Below are positions 42,759-54,158 of a stretch of DNA of 64,000 nt, in pieces; position 1 is the first letter of the stretch; every line of letters starts with the position of its first letter. The stretch covers positions 578,831 through 642,830 of the forward strand of contig CM030936.1 of the NCBI GenBank assembly GCA_018136815.1. The letters are read 5' to 3'. This DNA comes from Isochrysis galbana. Its lineage: Eukaryota > Haptophyta > Isochrysidales > Isochrysidaceae. Under the pieces are notes generated by a model. It did not search any database. It was not told the DNA's origin and was given only the letters and a program-made list of their open reading frames with translations. A program made the position numbers and the translations under genes.

Positions 42759-43607
42759 ATGGTGCTCTTCCTACCCGTCACGTCGGAAGACGCAGGAGCG
42801 TACGTGCTAGAGGGGCTGCCGGTGAGTGAGCATGGCCTCGACTCCCTCCGACAGGCCGGGCGCGCCGCCGGCCTGCCCGAGAGCGTGCTACAGGAGGACG
42901 AGAGAGTGCTATGTGTGCTTCTCACTGCGCTCCTCGCGGCTGATGGCGCCGAGAGGAGGGACAGGCCTAGCCGCGCGCCGGGCACGGCGGTGTCGACGCG
43001 GCTGCCACGCTGGGATGACCTGCGAGTAGAGGCACGCAACTATCTCTTCCTCTCAATCAAGCGCGAGGGCGCCGTCTCAAGGACAACGTGCGACGCGTGC
43101 AACCTGCTCAACAAGGCTGATGTGGTCGAGTCATACCAGGTGCATGGCAACCGATGGACGATGCGGCCAGACGGGCGGGAACGGCACCCTGAACTCTCCA
43201 TGGCCAAAGCGCTCGAGCCCGCCTCGGCTGCCACGTCCACCGCCGAATGGCTGCGCCAGCTGGGGGAGGTTATCGATGCGCCCATCGCCTCACGCCCATG
43301 GTACACGTCAAAGATGGTGCTCGCCATCTTGGGCATTGCGTGCGTCTTCGTGGTCGTCCACATCATGCTGCTGGTGCGAGTTCTCTCAAAGGTGCGTGCG
43401 CTTACTTCCGCTGCATCTCCTCCCGCCGTGCCGACCGGATCGCCACTCGCCCATCTGAGCGCCCCATCCAGCGCTGACGCTGCTCCCTCTTGACCCTAGA
43501 TCCATACGGCCGACCCTGGTGTCCTGATGTTACCAATAATCGCACTGAGCGGCGCTGCGACGGTGGGGCTCCTCGCCGTATGCATTCACAAGGCGTCTGG
43601 CGGTTGA
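42759..43607 (+). CDS. Two-membrane-segment protein, 2 exons
   Basis: Exon 1 runs from the ATG at 42759 to CTCTCAAAG|GTGCGT at 43391. Exon 2 is 43500-43607 after a CCCTAG acceptor. Joined length is about 246 aa. Residues ~1-180 are soluble, with helical segments (DDLRVEARNYLFLSIKREGA, CDACNLLNKADVVESYQVHG). A membrane span follows (MVLAILGIACVFVVVHIMLL), and exon 2 adds a second (VLMLPIIALSGAATVGLLAV) with a short basic end. A C-terminal hairpin of two spans suggests an ER or organelle membrane protein with its N-terminal domain on one side. I do not recognise the family. A pyrimidine tract (42540-42755) precedes it. Confidence 0.6.
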
Positions 43608-44200
43608 TCACAGTGCGCACGTCCCCCAAGCTCCACGTGGCGTGACGATTGGGGTTCTCATCGCTATCGCTGAGTTGAAGCCACTATATTGTGCAATGGC
43701 GGCCCGAGTGAGCGACCTACTATTCATTAATGGCATTGTAATCGTTCCGCGATGCCTCGAATTTTTCGTGTATGCTTCTTCTTTACACGAGCCTCGCTTC
43801 TAGAGAATGGGCAGGCCATCGCCCAAGCTGCTTTGCACTCTCTTCAGCTGCGGCGCCTTTCTTGGTGAGACCATGCCCATAAGGTTCTCGAGCTCCGCGG
43901 CTATCGCAGACATGGTAGAATGCGCATCGTCGTGTTCATGCGGTTTTGGGTGACAGCGCGTCGGCATCAGAGTGTACGCTATGGGCACATAGAGATTCCT
44001 GCTCGAGCAGGGGCCACAACACTTCACGATGAGCGTCTGCGCTCTAGGAAGAGGCAGTAGATGTAGACGGACACCGCTATGACTAGCCCCTCTTGTGCAA
44101 CAGGGTTCGCACATTGTGCTGCCTAAAGGATTGCGGTCGCTGAGAGTGTCATATGGATTGTGAATAAAAACAGCTGGCGTCGATTGGTAATGAAATCCGA
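43608..44200. other. Intergenic stretch, nothing recognised
   Basis: No convincing frame; a minus-strand open stretch at 43800-44114 lacks supporting features. Confidence 0.4.
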
Positions 44201-44201
44201 A

Positions 44202-44760
44202 CTAAGTTCATACTTAGTTCGCCCATGGGGGGCGCACGCCCCCGCCCCCCCCTTCCCCTTCTCCACTCCTCCCTTGCCATGGGGGAGGAACCACCCATGC
44301 TCCTGGCATGCCTGATCCCATGTGACATGTAAAAGCGCTGCCCATTGCAGCGGCGCTGCCGCAGGGGTAGGGGGTGGAGGGTTTGCATCGGCGTCGACGG
44401 CGGGGATGACGGCGGTGTTGCGCGCAGCGAGCGCGGAGCGAGAGGCGCGGTCGGGGTTGGGGGTGGGGTGCAAGGACATGGAGGTGGCAGGGAGAGAGAG
44501 AGAGAGGGCAGAGCGCAGAGGAGGGGGGAGAGGGCAGACAAAGGGGCCCTGGCGGCAGGACGACAAGCGACGGGGCGATAGCCGAAAGGACCCCTTTTAT
44601 TTTTGATTTTTGGCGCGGTGTCCCCCCCGGGTTACTGTTTTTCGGAGTGTTTTTCACTGTTTTTGTACGAAGGCAAAGGCAAAAAACCGAAAACAGACTG
44701 ATTTAACTATTTTGGAGCCCCCTCCACTGTTTTTCCCATCTGGGGCCCCTCACTATAATA
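44202..44760 (+). mobile_element. R1 family repeat, compact copy
   Basis: Starts GAACTAAGTTCATACTTAGT(TC), then CCATGGGGGGCGCACGCCCC, contains GAGGCGCGGTCGGGGTTGGG and ends in CACTGTTTTT repeats, matching the order of 20709-21897. No coding capacity. Confidence 0.7.
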
Positions 44761-44799
44761 ATAATAAGGTTCACCACCCTAGTGAGTATAGTGAGGGGT

Positions 44800-45331
44800 G
44801 AGGGGCCTAACTCCGCCAAGGAATCACAGCCTCGCGCGAACTAGCACGGCGGACGGCGGCTCAGGGTATAGGAAACCGAAACTAAAGAGCCCATTGGAAC
44901 TAAGCACACCGCCTGTGTTTATCGAAGGTCACAAAGGCCAGCTCAAAATGGGCGCGAACTTTATCTTAGTAGCAGAGGCACTCGACCTAGACCTAGTCGA
45001 GAAACGAGAAACTCGCTTGAACCAAAACGCCGGACCAAGCCGGATGATCCCGGATGACGCCGGGAGGGACCCACTAGCGAGGCCGCGACCGCAAACAGGG
45101 CAAAAACCGGCCACCTAGCGGCACAGGAGGAGGGTACGTGAGAACCCGCCGCTAGGGGCAGGTGCCAGGTGCACTCCGCTCGAACCCATCGCCCCCCGAT
45201 CTGAGCCCCGATGTAGAGCACAAGGGGAGTCGCCGCAAGGCGGAGAGTGAGGGGATGAAGGGGGGAAAGGGCGTGGCTCATAGGAGTGTTCCATAGCCGC
45301 GGGTGGGGCGAGAATTTTAAAAGATTTTTTT
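44800..45331 (+). mobile_element. LINE 3' end (ORF2 tail, 3'UTR, T-tail)
   Basis: A frame at 44798-45118 carries PKLKSPLELSTPPVFIEGHK, the ORF2 tail seen at 4930 and 28990. The 3'UTR matches 5240-5412 and ends GCGAGAATTTTAAAAGA and seven Ts. It is 5'-truncated. Confidence 0.75.
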
Positions 45332-45449
45332 CTAGAGCTAGCAGAGCTCGAACTAACTTAATTTTTAAGTTTTGGTCTCCTCGATTCACGTGTAGAGGAG
45401 AACGAGTATGTCCTCGTAGTATGAATACGAACTGAAAGTATGAAAGTCT

Positions 45450-45930
45450 CTGCGTCTCCCCCCCCCCCCCCCCCCCTCTTTACTTGCTTTACGTGCTCTC
45501 TTCTTTCTCTCTCTTCCTCTGCCCTTCCCTCTCGAAGATCAGGTTTCCCCCTCTTCTCTTCCCCCCATTGTTCTCCTCTCGTCCTCTACTACTCTGTGTA
45601 TGCTCCCCTCTATTCAATATCCTCTCCTCCCGACATCTTCTCTCTACATACAATACAATATCATCCTCTCCTCCCGACATCTCTCCCGACATCTTCTTCT
45701 CTCTACTCTACTCAGAGCTGCCGCCTCTCACGTAATTCAACCCCCTCCCCCCCCCCGTTCCCGGTTGCCCCTTCGCCCCCCCTCCCCCTCCCCCGCCGCC
45801 GCGGCGCGGCCCATCGACCCCCCCCCTCCCCCGGCCCGCTCTTCAACCCCGCCCTCCCTCCCCGCCTCCCTCCTCTCCCTCCTTCCAGCTCCCCCCCCCG
45901 TCCCCCGCCCCCTCTCCCTCTCCCTCTCCC
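45450..45930 (+). repeat. Pyrimidine tract upstream of COX10
   Basis: About 480 bp of C/T-rich sequence on the coding strand, ending at the COX10 start. Confidence 0.7.
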
Positions 45931-45936
45931 AAAGTC

Positions 45937-48292
45937 ATGCGGCTGCGCAGCGTCCCTCCGCTCTGCAGGATGAGGCCTCGTGGCCTCTGCAGCGTGCGGC
46001 GCCCGCCCTTCTGCCACTCTCCCTCGCTCCCTCCTCCTTCTCCCTCGCTTCCTTCTTCCGGCTCTCTCTCGCCGTCCTCCTCCTCTTCTCCCACTCTCTC
46101 CTCCTCACTCTCTTCCTCGCTCTCGCCCCCTCCCTCCTCGTCCCTCGCCTCTCTCTCCTCTCTGCCATCACTCTACCTCGAGCTCTCCAAGAGCAGGCTT
46201 AGTGCGCTCGTTGTGCTCACCACGGGGGCAGGGCACCTCATGGCGCAGCCAAACCTTGACCCGGCGCTCCTCACAGCCACGCTCGCTGGCACTTATCTGT
46301 GTGCCGCCTCGGCAAACACCTTCAACCAGGTGCGGCGGTGGGTGAGGTGGCGCGGCGGGAGGAGGAGAAATGGGAGGACGAGGTGAAGAGGAAGGGAGGG
46401 AGCAGGAAAAGCGAGAGGACTGGCGGAGGTGAAGGACCAGGAAGAGGCCAGGAATGAGTGTCTGTGCGTAAACAAGGAGCAGAAAGGGGAAGAGAGTCGA
46501 GGATGGGAGGGATGCATCGCGGCAGAGTGGAGGGAGACGTGGATGAAGCTCAAGACATGACGGGGTGGGACAGGGCAGCGGTGCCACATGGCTAGCTCAC
46601 GCCTTCCGCGCGCGTCCTGCGAATCTCGCCGAACCCCATCCTCCGAGCCGTGTGTTGCGCCGCGCTTGCTGCGCCTCGTCGGCCCGCAGGCGCTCACCCG
46701 GTGTTCCTCATCCCACTAGGTCATTGAGATTCCGAGGGATGCACAAATGGCGCGCACTGCAAGGCGACCCCTCCCGTCTGGACGGATGTCCCGCGAGCAC
46801 GCGCTAGCCTTTGCAACGACGGCCGGCTTGACGGGCGTCGGTTCTCTCGCCCTACTTGTCAACCCAACGACTGCTGCACTCGGCGCTGCCACCATAGGTG
46901 AGTCCCAACCACTTGTTTGGGAGGTTATGGGTTGGTTTCATGTGCGCCTTGTCAGCTGCTCTTGCCATTCCTGATATACTGAGGGACGCCGGCAGTCGCT
47001 GCTGCCTAAACAACCGGCATCCCGCTCACCTTGCTCTACCTCGCGCTGCCGCAGCACTCTATGCGGGCGTGTACACGCCGCTAAAGCCACGCACGCCCTA
47101 CAACACATGGGTCGGAGCAGTGGTCGGCGCAGTCCCTCCGCTAATGGGATGGTCTGCTGCTGGAGCACCACTCCTGACTCCCGAGGCGTTTGTCCTCTCG
47201 AGCGCTCTCTTCCTCTGGCAGATCCCACACTTCCTGGCCCTCGCGTGGATGTGAGTGCCGTCTGCTCAGATCATAGGCCGATTCAAGTTGCGCGCAGGGC
47301 ACTACTCATGGAGCCCAGCACTGCCTCACTCTCACCCTACTGCAAAGCAGGTATCGTGCTGACTATGCAGCCGGGGGTTATGCGATGATGCCGCTACGAG
47401 ACCCAACGGGCAGTCGCACCTCTGCTGTCTGCCTCGAATACTCTGCGTACCTTGCCCTACTCCCAGTTGGCTGCTGGGCAGCTGGATTGACAACGTAAGC
47501 CGCGAGCGCAGCGTCCGTGTTGGCGCTTATCCAAGCGCCTCGTCGTGGTGCCATTGAGTAGCGAGGTTGCATCTGGGCGATGCCGATTAGACCCCTTCAC
47601 CACTGTGCCTGTTCCCTCGCTTCTATGTGTCTACGCGAATAGTCCATCTCTTCTCCGCCCCCACGCTTGACCGCCCCAGCGTTGCTGCCCCATAGATGCA
47701 TGTTTCCGATCGAAAGCATTCTCTTCAACGGTGCAATGCTTACTGCCGCTGCGCGGTTCCATAACGCGCCGCCAAATCAACGATCTCTGCAGACGACGCA
47801 TGCTCGCAGACTATTCTTCGTTTCGTGAGTCGCGCACAATTTCCTGGTCCTCGCTGTCGTAGCGACCTGCCTGCAGGAATGCAGCTCCCTGAAAGGCTAG
47901 TTGCTCACTGTGTTACTTACGCCGCCCGTAGGCTCGCCTACCTGCCTTTCTTCTTCTTCTGCCTCCTTCTACATCAACGCGACCGAGTCAAAAACGAGCT
48001 TTCTGAGTCGGTCGTGCACAGCACCACGATGCCAGATGCATCCCTCGCGTACCCACCCTTCTCGGACGAAACCGATGCCAGCGGGACTGGAGAGCCGCTT
48101 TCAGAAGCGCGCGAGGCGCTCCGGCGGCGCGGGCGCCGCCTTTGCATCCATGAGCGGATGGACTCGCACTCAAGTCTTTGTCCGGTCATTGCGGCGGATG
48201 CCGTCGTGGATCAGGTGAGTGGGGTTGTCGAGGCGGCGTCGTGTGGGGTGAAAAATGCCACCGCAGGAGCAGCCGCAACGGGTGGACGGTGA
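45937..48292 (+). CDS. COX10: Protoheme IX farnesyltransferase (heme O synthase), 6 exons
   Basis: Mitochondrial inner-membrane enzyme that farnesylates heme b to heme O for cytochrome c oxidase. Exons 45937-46329, 46720-46897, 47055-47250, 47351-47494, 47696-47824 and 47932-48292 join in frame to 466 aa. Residues ~1-80 are basic then Ser/Pro-rich, fitting a mitochondrial presequence. Family motifs follow: [27 protein letters not shown], then [20 protein letters not shown] (the Asp-rich prenyl-binding motif with DxxMxRTxxRPL), [58 protein letters not shown]. The remaining spans are hydrophobic, and a ~90-residue hydrophilic extension ([11 protein letters not shown]) ends the protein. A donor-like CAG|GTGAGT at 48213 means the true 3' end could be a further exon. 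Confidence 0.93.
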
Positions 48293-48749
48293 GGGTACAG
48301 GTGTAGTGCACATGGAGAGGATGACGGGGTCCTCACGATCTCAGCATCGGTGGCCCGTTGCGGCCTGCTCGCCCTCTCGACACCATGCCGTGGGTGATTG
48401 TCGTTGTGGCGAGTGCCTGTGTTCGCTTGTTTCTCTATTGTTCGATCGCGTTCGCCCATTATGTGGGCTTCATAACTTTATGTTGGCCTACCGCTGCCGT
48501 TGCCAAGCCGCCTGATGTGCCTGTACTCGTGACGCCGGATGGCCTGTGTGGCAGCGTATTAGCAGCTCAAGTTACTGCGCGCTACCAAGCACTTGACTCG
48601 AGAGCGATGAGACTGTCTCTCCGTAGCGCCCGTAAGCCGGCCGAACGAAATACGAAATCGAAATCCTTCGCTAGCGCATTTATACAACCAATGGCCGAAG
48701 TGCGCTTATCTATTGCTTGCGGGCTCTCAACTATCACTAAAACTGATAG

Positions 48750-49160
48750 GGTCATGGGGGCCGCGCTCCCCCCTTCTTCCATCGCAGACACCCCCTGGGT
48801 GGGCCTGCACATTCATCCTCAGCCCCTGCCTGCTGGCAGGGGCTGAGCTAACATCAATACTGGCAGGCGCAGGGGCTGAGCTAACATCAATATTGGCCCC
48901 AAACTCTCGCCCAGCGCGCGTCGCGCGCCTCACGCATTCGCCTGAACTGGACCCCAATCGTACTGCCCCCCCCCTTCACCACTGAGACACAGACTCCTCG
49001 AGCCGCCAGGTGGGCACCCAGGGCCAGCGAGGCCAGCGAGGGAGTGGCAGGGGAGGCCAGGGGCCCAGCCCTAGCCGCTCCACTGCCCCGTGAGCTAGCC
49101 TAGCTCCTAGCTGGCCCTCTGGGGGGACCCGAGGGTCCCCTCAGAGGTGTCTAGACCCCT
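48750..49160 (+). repeat. R1 family repeat, partial copy
   Basis: GGTCATGGGGGCCGCGCTCC, CCATCGCAGACACCCCCTGG and a hairpin CAGCCCCTGCC..GGCAGGGGCTG match 54180-54290; the second half (GCCAGCGAGGCCAGCGAGGG onward) matches 21140-21250. An internal 33-bp duplication (GGGGCTGAGCTAACATCAAT) lies at ~48838 and ~48871. Confidence 0.7.
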
Positions 49161-49179
49161 CCCACTCTCTGAACCGGGC

Positions 49180-49348
49180 CAAAGGTAGCGCACTTAGGCC
49201 GGACCCCGGAAACCAAAGAAGAAGGAAAGAAGTGAGGAAGGGGCAAGGAAGTGGAGCGAAGAAGGGAGATAAAGCCGGCGATGTCAGTGGAGAGGTATTA
49301 GATACCGGGCTTCTTGCAGGTGTTTAGCCCTGAATCTTCAGATGTTTT
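49180..49348 (+). mobile_element. LINE 3' end, short
   Basis: GCCGGACCCCGGAAACCAAA through CCTGAATCTTCAGATG and four Ts, matching 29340-29486. Strongly 5'-truncated. No target duplication found. Confidence 0.65.
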
Positions 49349-49591
49349 AGCTGCAATTGTGCGCACGCGTATCGCCATACCTCTTATCAAGCTTAATCAA
49401 GCTGCTTCACCGACCTTGGGCGTTACACGACATGTGTTTGTAGTGGTTGCCGAGTGAGTGAGGTTGTGATGTGACGTGAGGCACACCACGGCCGCCTCAC
49501 AACCACTTTCCTACGTACGCACACCACGTATTCCGCATACTGACGTGACTTCTCTATGTGTCTCCGGCTCCAGCAGCCACCCAACCCGCAC

Positions 49592-52464
49592 TTACATCTT
49601 GCGAAGGCCAAGGAATCCCTCAGCACCCTCCTCGCCCAAGTACGTGCACGCCACCTTGGCGTTGGGCGGCAGCGCCACAAAGTCGACGAGAGTGAGGCCG
49701 GTTACGTTACCGGCCGAGTGTGGCCCGACAGGTGCCAATCGGCCCGATGAGTGGTGGACAGCGTATGACGCCGAGTTGACCGACGACAGGACGGGCTCAC
49801 CATTGACGAGCAACTGCACCTGCGGTTTCTTCCTGCTGAAGAAACCAAAGGTGACCTCGTATAGCCCAGGTGCAACGCACATGATAGAAGCGCGGTCCTT
49901 CTCCCACATAAAGTTGGCCGGGTTGGTATTGACGTTCTGAACGTTCCACGGAACGGCGCCGCCGCCAGGACGCGCGGCGCCTCCGGGCAATCCCTTCGTT
50001 TTCCCTACAGGGCACGTACACGGGCAGGAGGTGGGGTGGGGCCGGGCGGGCAGGGAGCCGCACGAGCGTGGCCGCGTAGGCACGGCTGCCCCAACGAGCG
50101 GGCGGCGGCGCACCCGACTTCCACAGCCAACGGCCCAACAGGTGCTCGGCACACAGCGATTCCATTAGCAGCGATTGCTCACTGACCACACGATTAAGCT
50201 CAGAGAGGGTCGGGCGGAGGGAGAGTTCGCGATTCACCTGAATTGGGAGCCAGGCGGGCGCGGCATTTGACGCACCCGATACGCGGCGGCAACCCAGCTC
50301 GGCGCGGCGGGCAGCCGTACCTGTACGAGAGATGCGTTGACGTCATCGATGTCGGCCTTGGAGGAGATGAGACCCATCGCTTCGGCCGCCTTCTCGGCAT
50401 GCCGCAGCGCTGCAGTGATGGTCTCGGCGCCAGGTTTGGACGCAAGACTCTCCTGAGGTATGGGGTCGATAGGTGTCAACACTGCGCGCCGCTGTCGCAC
50501 CGCCGCCGCGCGCTTTCACCTCGATGGGCTGCAGCGACTCGGCGAGCGCCGCCTTGATACCCGCAATTGAGTCGCGAAGCTCGCGCCTCGTCTCTTCGTT
50601 AAGTGAAAGTGCGCGCGAGACACCCTCGGCCGCACGGCGGGCTTCCTCGGCCGCGTGCTGCGCCGCGTCCCTTGCGCGGCAAGCGTCGTCACTCGAGGCC
50701 TTCTTATTGAGCAAAACATGCAACTGCGCGGAAGCGTGGCAGAATCACCGGTCAGAGTTCACACGGCAGCGCGGCGGGCAAAGAGGCAGCAGCGCGGCGG
50801 GCAAAGGGGCGGCAGGCGGCTCACATCATCGGCCGAGGCCCGCGTAGCTAGTGCAGCTTCCATCTCCCCCCGCTCAGGCCGCCTCGAGAGCGCAGCCTCA
50901 ATCTCCGGCCACTCGGGCCGCTCTCGTACAGCTCGGCCGAGGGCGCTCAACTCGCTCGACAGTTCGGTACGTAGCGCGATCTGCTTCTCCTCCAGCTCGG
51001 CCCGCGCCTGCACAAGCACAAGCAAGAAGGGCTCCGGGGTTGGGAGCGGCGTTGGGGCGGGGAAAGTGCGTGTTGTGGCCGGGAATGGTGTGCCATTGTG
51101 AGGCTGGAAAGTCACACCTCTCCCGTCATCCGACGCGCGTCACTGTGCACACGTGTTGCGAGCGCCTCCATTGCCTCGCCCAGCTCGGTCCGATCGGGTC
51201 GGCGCGCGACGAGGGCCTCAACCTCGGGGCCTGTGGGACGTGTCTGCAGCGGGAAGGCCACACTTAGCGCTACGTACGAGTAAGGGCGACACGGCGGCGA
51301 CCCACACCTGTACGTCTGACACTGACGCCTTGCTCGCCAGTCCGGCCTTCAGATCGGATATCGCGGCGGCCGACTCGCGCTCAAGCCGCGCGCAGAGCGC
51401 GCGCGCGTCCTCCGTTGCCGCTGCTGCCTCCGCCCTAGCACTGCTTATCTGCGCCTCAAGCTCGAGTGCGGCCGCCGTCAAGTCTGCGCGGGTGGCGCGG
51501 TCAGCGCGCATCTCCTCAAGATCCTGGCGTGTCGCCTTGGTCGAGAGGGCTGACGCGGTGGCTGCCGCGTCGGCCTTCAGTGAGAGCGATGATGCCATCC
51601 CCTCCATCTGACGGACGGCAAGGTGGGCGGGTCATCAGCCATGGGGCACGAGAGGGCCATGGAGGACAAGGCCAGCGCGATCGATGAGACTACCTGCGTG
51701 GCGATGATGGCCTCGACGTCACCGCGCGACATCTTCTTGCGAAGCTCCACCGCCACGGCCGCCTTGGTCGGCCGTGTGGCGAGCGCTTCGACGAGCTCCG
51801 CGCGGAATGACTCCATCATCTTCTCAACGGCTGCTGCAGAAGACTCGGAGGCGCCCAGTCTCGCCATGAGCGACGCCTCAAGCTCGTCAGCACGCGCGTC
51901 GATCGCGGACAGCAACCGCGCCTGCGGGCGAGGCATGTCGGCAGTGGCCGCGAGAGTGGGAAGAGAGCAAGGGGACAAGGTGGGTAGGACGACACGCGCG
52001 GCGGCGGCACGCGCACGCGCCTCTGACGCCTCACGCCGTGCCTCCAACTCATCAAACAGTCGGTGCAGTTCGTCCGCGTCCGCCTTGGCGTCGAGGCAGC
52101 GCTGCACGTCTGCGTGGTCGGCCTTAGACTGGAGGGCCGCCTCGGTCGCGCTGCGATCTGCCTTGCTCTCGAGAACGCCGGCCGCGTCCGCCGCATCCAG
52201 CTTGGCATCGATGATCTTGGATAGGTCGTCGAACGTGTGCGAGAGCTCGGAGATACTCACCTTCTCTGCGAGCGTGGCGGCATGCTCGGGCCGCGAAACC
52301 TTGGCGCCGAGAGCTTTCTCTAGATTGCGGATCGCCTCAGCCTGTGCACGCACCACGTCGTGCAGAGCCTTGAAGGTGAGGCGCACGATCTCCTGTACTG
52401 GCCGCCACTCATGCAGCCCCTCGACGAGGTCATTGTCAGGCTCGAGCCGCATTCTTGCCGGCAT
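49592..52464 (-). CDS. Coiled-coil protein with K-A-D heptad modules and C1q-like C-terminal domain, multi-exon
   Basis: Starts at the ATG at 52464 (MPARMRLEPDNDLVEGLHEW). Several exons carry repeated ~18-22-residue modules with KAD/KA-S/T signatures (ESKADRSATEAALQSKADHA, DAKADADELHRLFDELEARR, SLKADAAATASALSTKATRQ), long alpha-helical coiled coil. Introns are GT-AG (for example ending CCGCAG near 51922 and GTCAG near 51608). The last exon has a compact beta domain: FMWEKDRASIMCVAPGLYEV, TFGFFSRKKPQVQLLVNGEP, SASYAVHHSSG, GNVTGLTLVDFVALPP, ending EEGAEGFLGLRKM. This resembles C1q/TNF-like folds, which trimerise and would suit a trimeric coiled-coil rod. I recall similar proteins in ciliated protists, but a ciliary role is inference. 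Exact exon borders in the middle are not resolved. Confidence 0.7.
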
Positions 52465-52663
52465 AGCGCGCGCGCGTGCGCGAGGCCGCTCTCAAGCAGC
52501 AGGGCGCCGCGCCCCCTCCGGGGCCGGGAGGCAGGGAAGCAAGGAGAGGGAGAAGGAGAGGAAAGAGCTGTCGCGGCGGGAAGGCGAGCCCGACGCGTCC
52601 GACGGGAAGAAGCAGCTTCAAACTGTTCGTTGTTCGTTCGTTTCTAAAAAGTATAGCCATTTC

Positions 52664-52848
52664 GTTAGAAATTGTAGTCTTGTAAGAGAACTTGTTGGCT
52701 AGCATCCCTAGCCACACACTCCGGACGAGCCATGCACTAACCGCGCACACCCCCATCCCCCATCGCGGGGGAGGGGCGCCGATGCCGATGAGGCACGGTC
52801 CCTCAGCACTAAGATTAAACTGGGACAACAAGAAAACTCTGACACTCC
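52664..52848 (+). repeat. Interspersed ~190-bp repeat, copy 2
   Basis: Same orientation as 9285-9465; ends CAACAAGAAAACTCTGACAC. Lies ~200 bp upstream of the start of the coiled-coil gene. Confidence 0.75.
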
Positions 52849-52943
52849 ACCATCGCCGAAGGCGAATCTCGGAATCGGCGAATCCCTCTTTCCCATCCGA
52901 CGTCATTCCCAATGAAAGATATGTTACCCCCCAGGAGCCAACG

Positions 52944-52965
52944 CCCCCCGATAGCTATCGGGGGG
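52944..52965. repeat. 22-bp perfect palindrome
   Basis: CCCCCC-GATAGCTATC-GGGGGG reads the same on both strands; a partial copy (TAGCTATCGGGGGG) follows at once, and a diverged arm (CCCCCCGAGAGCTACCGGGG) at ~53005. Confidence 0.9.
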
Positions 52966-53413
52966 TAGCTATCGGGGGGAACTTTTTTCCCGATCGCCAA
53001 CAGCCCCCCCGAGAGCTACCGGGGGACCGAGAAAATCCCCCGATAGCTTGTTGTATTCCATATTCATATTCCAGTATTCCTGCCCATCTGCCATTTGAAG
53101 GCTGTAGGCATGAATATTCGTGTAAGGTACGCGCTCACAATTACAGTTGAACAGTTCCCCGTGTTGCCACTGACGCACAAGACACACAGATTCGGATTCC
53201 CCATGGTCTCAAGTCCGGGTTTGCAGATTTTGGTCTCGAAATTTGCGTTTCGAATTTTGTTTTTACTGTTACTAAAATTGTCGGCTCGTTTAAGGTAATA
53301 AACCGGCATGACTTCGACTTCTCGTTCTGCAGTCGCTCTGCGAGACTCTCTCTCTCTCTCTCCGTCCTCCTCTCCTCGGCCGACGGAGAGAAGTTTCGTC
53401 CAAAACAATCTCC

Positions 53414-53580
53414 GGTCCCAGGCAGGGCGTATGGGTTCACGTTGACACGTTGACACGCCCTCGAGCTCGAGGGCCCATTACAGTAGCTTGGGCAAGGTGT
53501 TAACCCATCTGGCCTCTTCCAAGTGTTGACGCAAGGCACAACAAGTGTTGACACAGTGTTGACGCACTTCCATTTGTAAG
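53414..53580 (+). repeat. GTGTTGAC/GTGTTAAC-rich repeat, copy 1
   Basis: GGGCGTATGGGTTCACGTTG onward with repeated GTGTTGAC and GTGTTAAC. The reverse complement of 55100-55250 has the same GGGCGTATGGGTTCA block and motifs. An 18-bp palindrome GCCCTCGAGCTCGAGGGC sits at 53457-53474. Confidence 0.65.
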
Positions 53581-53600
53581 TGCTGCAGTTGCTGCTTGCT

Positions 53601-54077
53601 TTAGCGAGCAGCGCGGCAGCGCGCGCGAGGGAATGCGCGGTCACATGACAAAATGCCCATCGGGACGCGCGCGAGCGCCGCCTCGTCGCTGAGCGCGGGG
53701 CCGCGCAGGTGGAACGCGCAGGCGACGTGCAGTTCGCAACGCGAGCGTGCGAGCGTCGGCCGGTCGCGCACAGCAGCGAGCGCGGCGAGCAGCCGGTCCA
53801 CGGCCGTGAAGGCGTCGGCGGGCACCGCCGGCGCATCTGCGCCCGCGGCCGCCTCCCCACGCAGCAGGCGGCCCACGTTCACAGGGACTAGCACGGTCCC
53901 ATCGTGCGCCGGCGCACCGCCCGCGTAGCGCGTAGCGGCAGCAGCGCAGCTAGCGCGCGCAGCAGCAAGTGCAGCAGCCGCGCCAAGCTCCGAGTCGGCC
54001 GTGGCGCCCGCGCCGAAGAGCAACTCCCCACTTGGCCGTGCAGCTCCTCGCTCCTCGTGCGCGCGCACGCGCTGCAC
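53601..54077 (-). CDS. Possible hypothetical protein, 158 aa
   Basis: The frame from the ATG at 54077 (MQRVRAHEERGAARPSGELL) is Ala/Arg-rich, with a more balanced part (CELHVACAFHLRGPALSDEA). High GC makes long open frames likely by chance here, and no domain or splice support was found. Confidence 0.25.
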   Translation of the reverse strand: MQRVRAHEERGAARPSGELLFGAGATADSELGAAAALAAARASCAAAATRYAGGAPAHDGTVLVPVNVGRLLRGEAAAGADAPAVPADAFTAVDRLLAALAAVRDRPTLARSRCELHVACAFHLRGPALSDEAALARVPMGILSCDRAFPRARCRAAR

Positions 54078-54158
54078 GTAAGAGTCAGTGGGTGCGTGGG
54101 TGCGTGGGCGCGTGGGTGCGTCGGTGCACCGTAGCTACACAGTACACAGTACCGGCGG

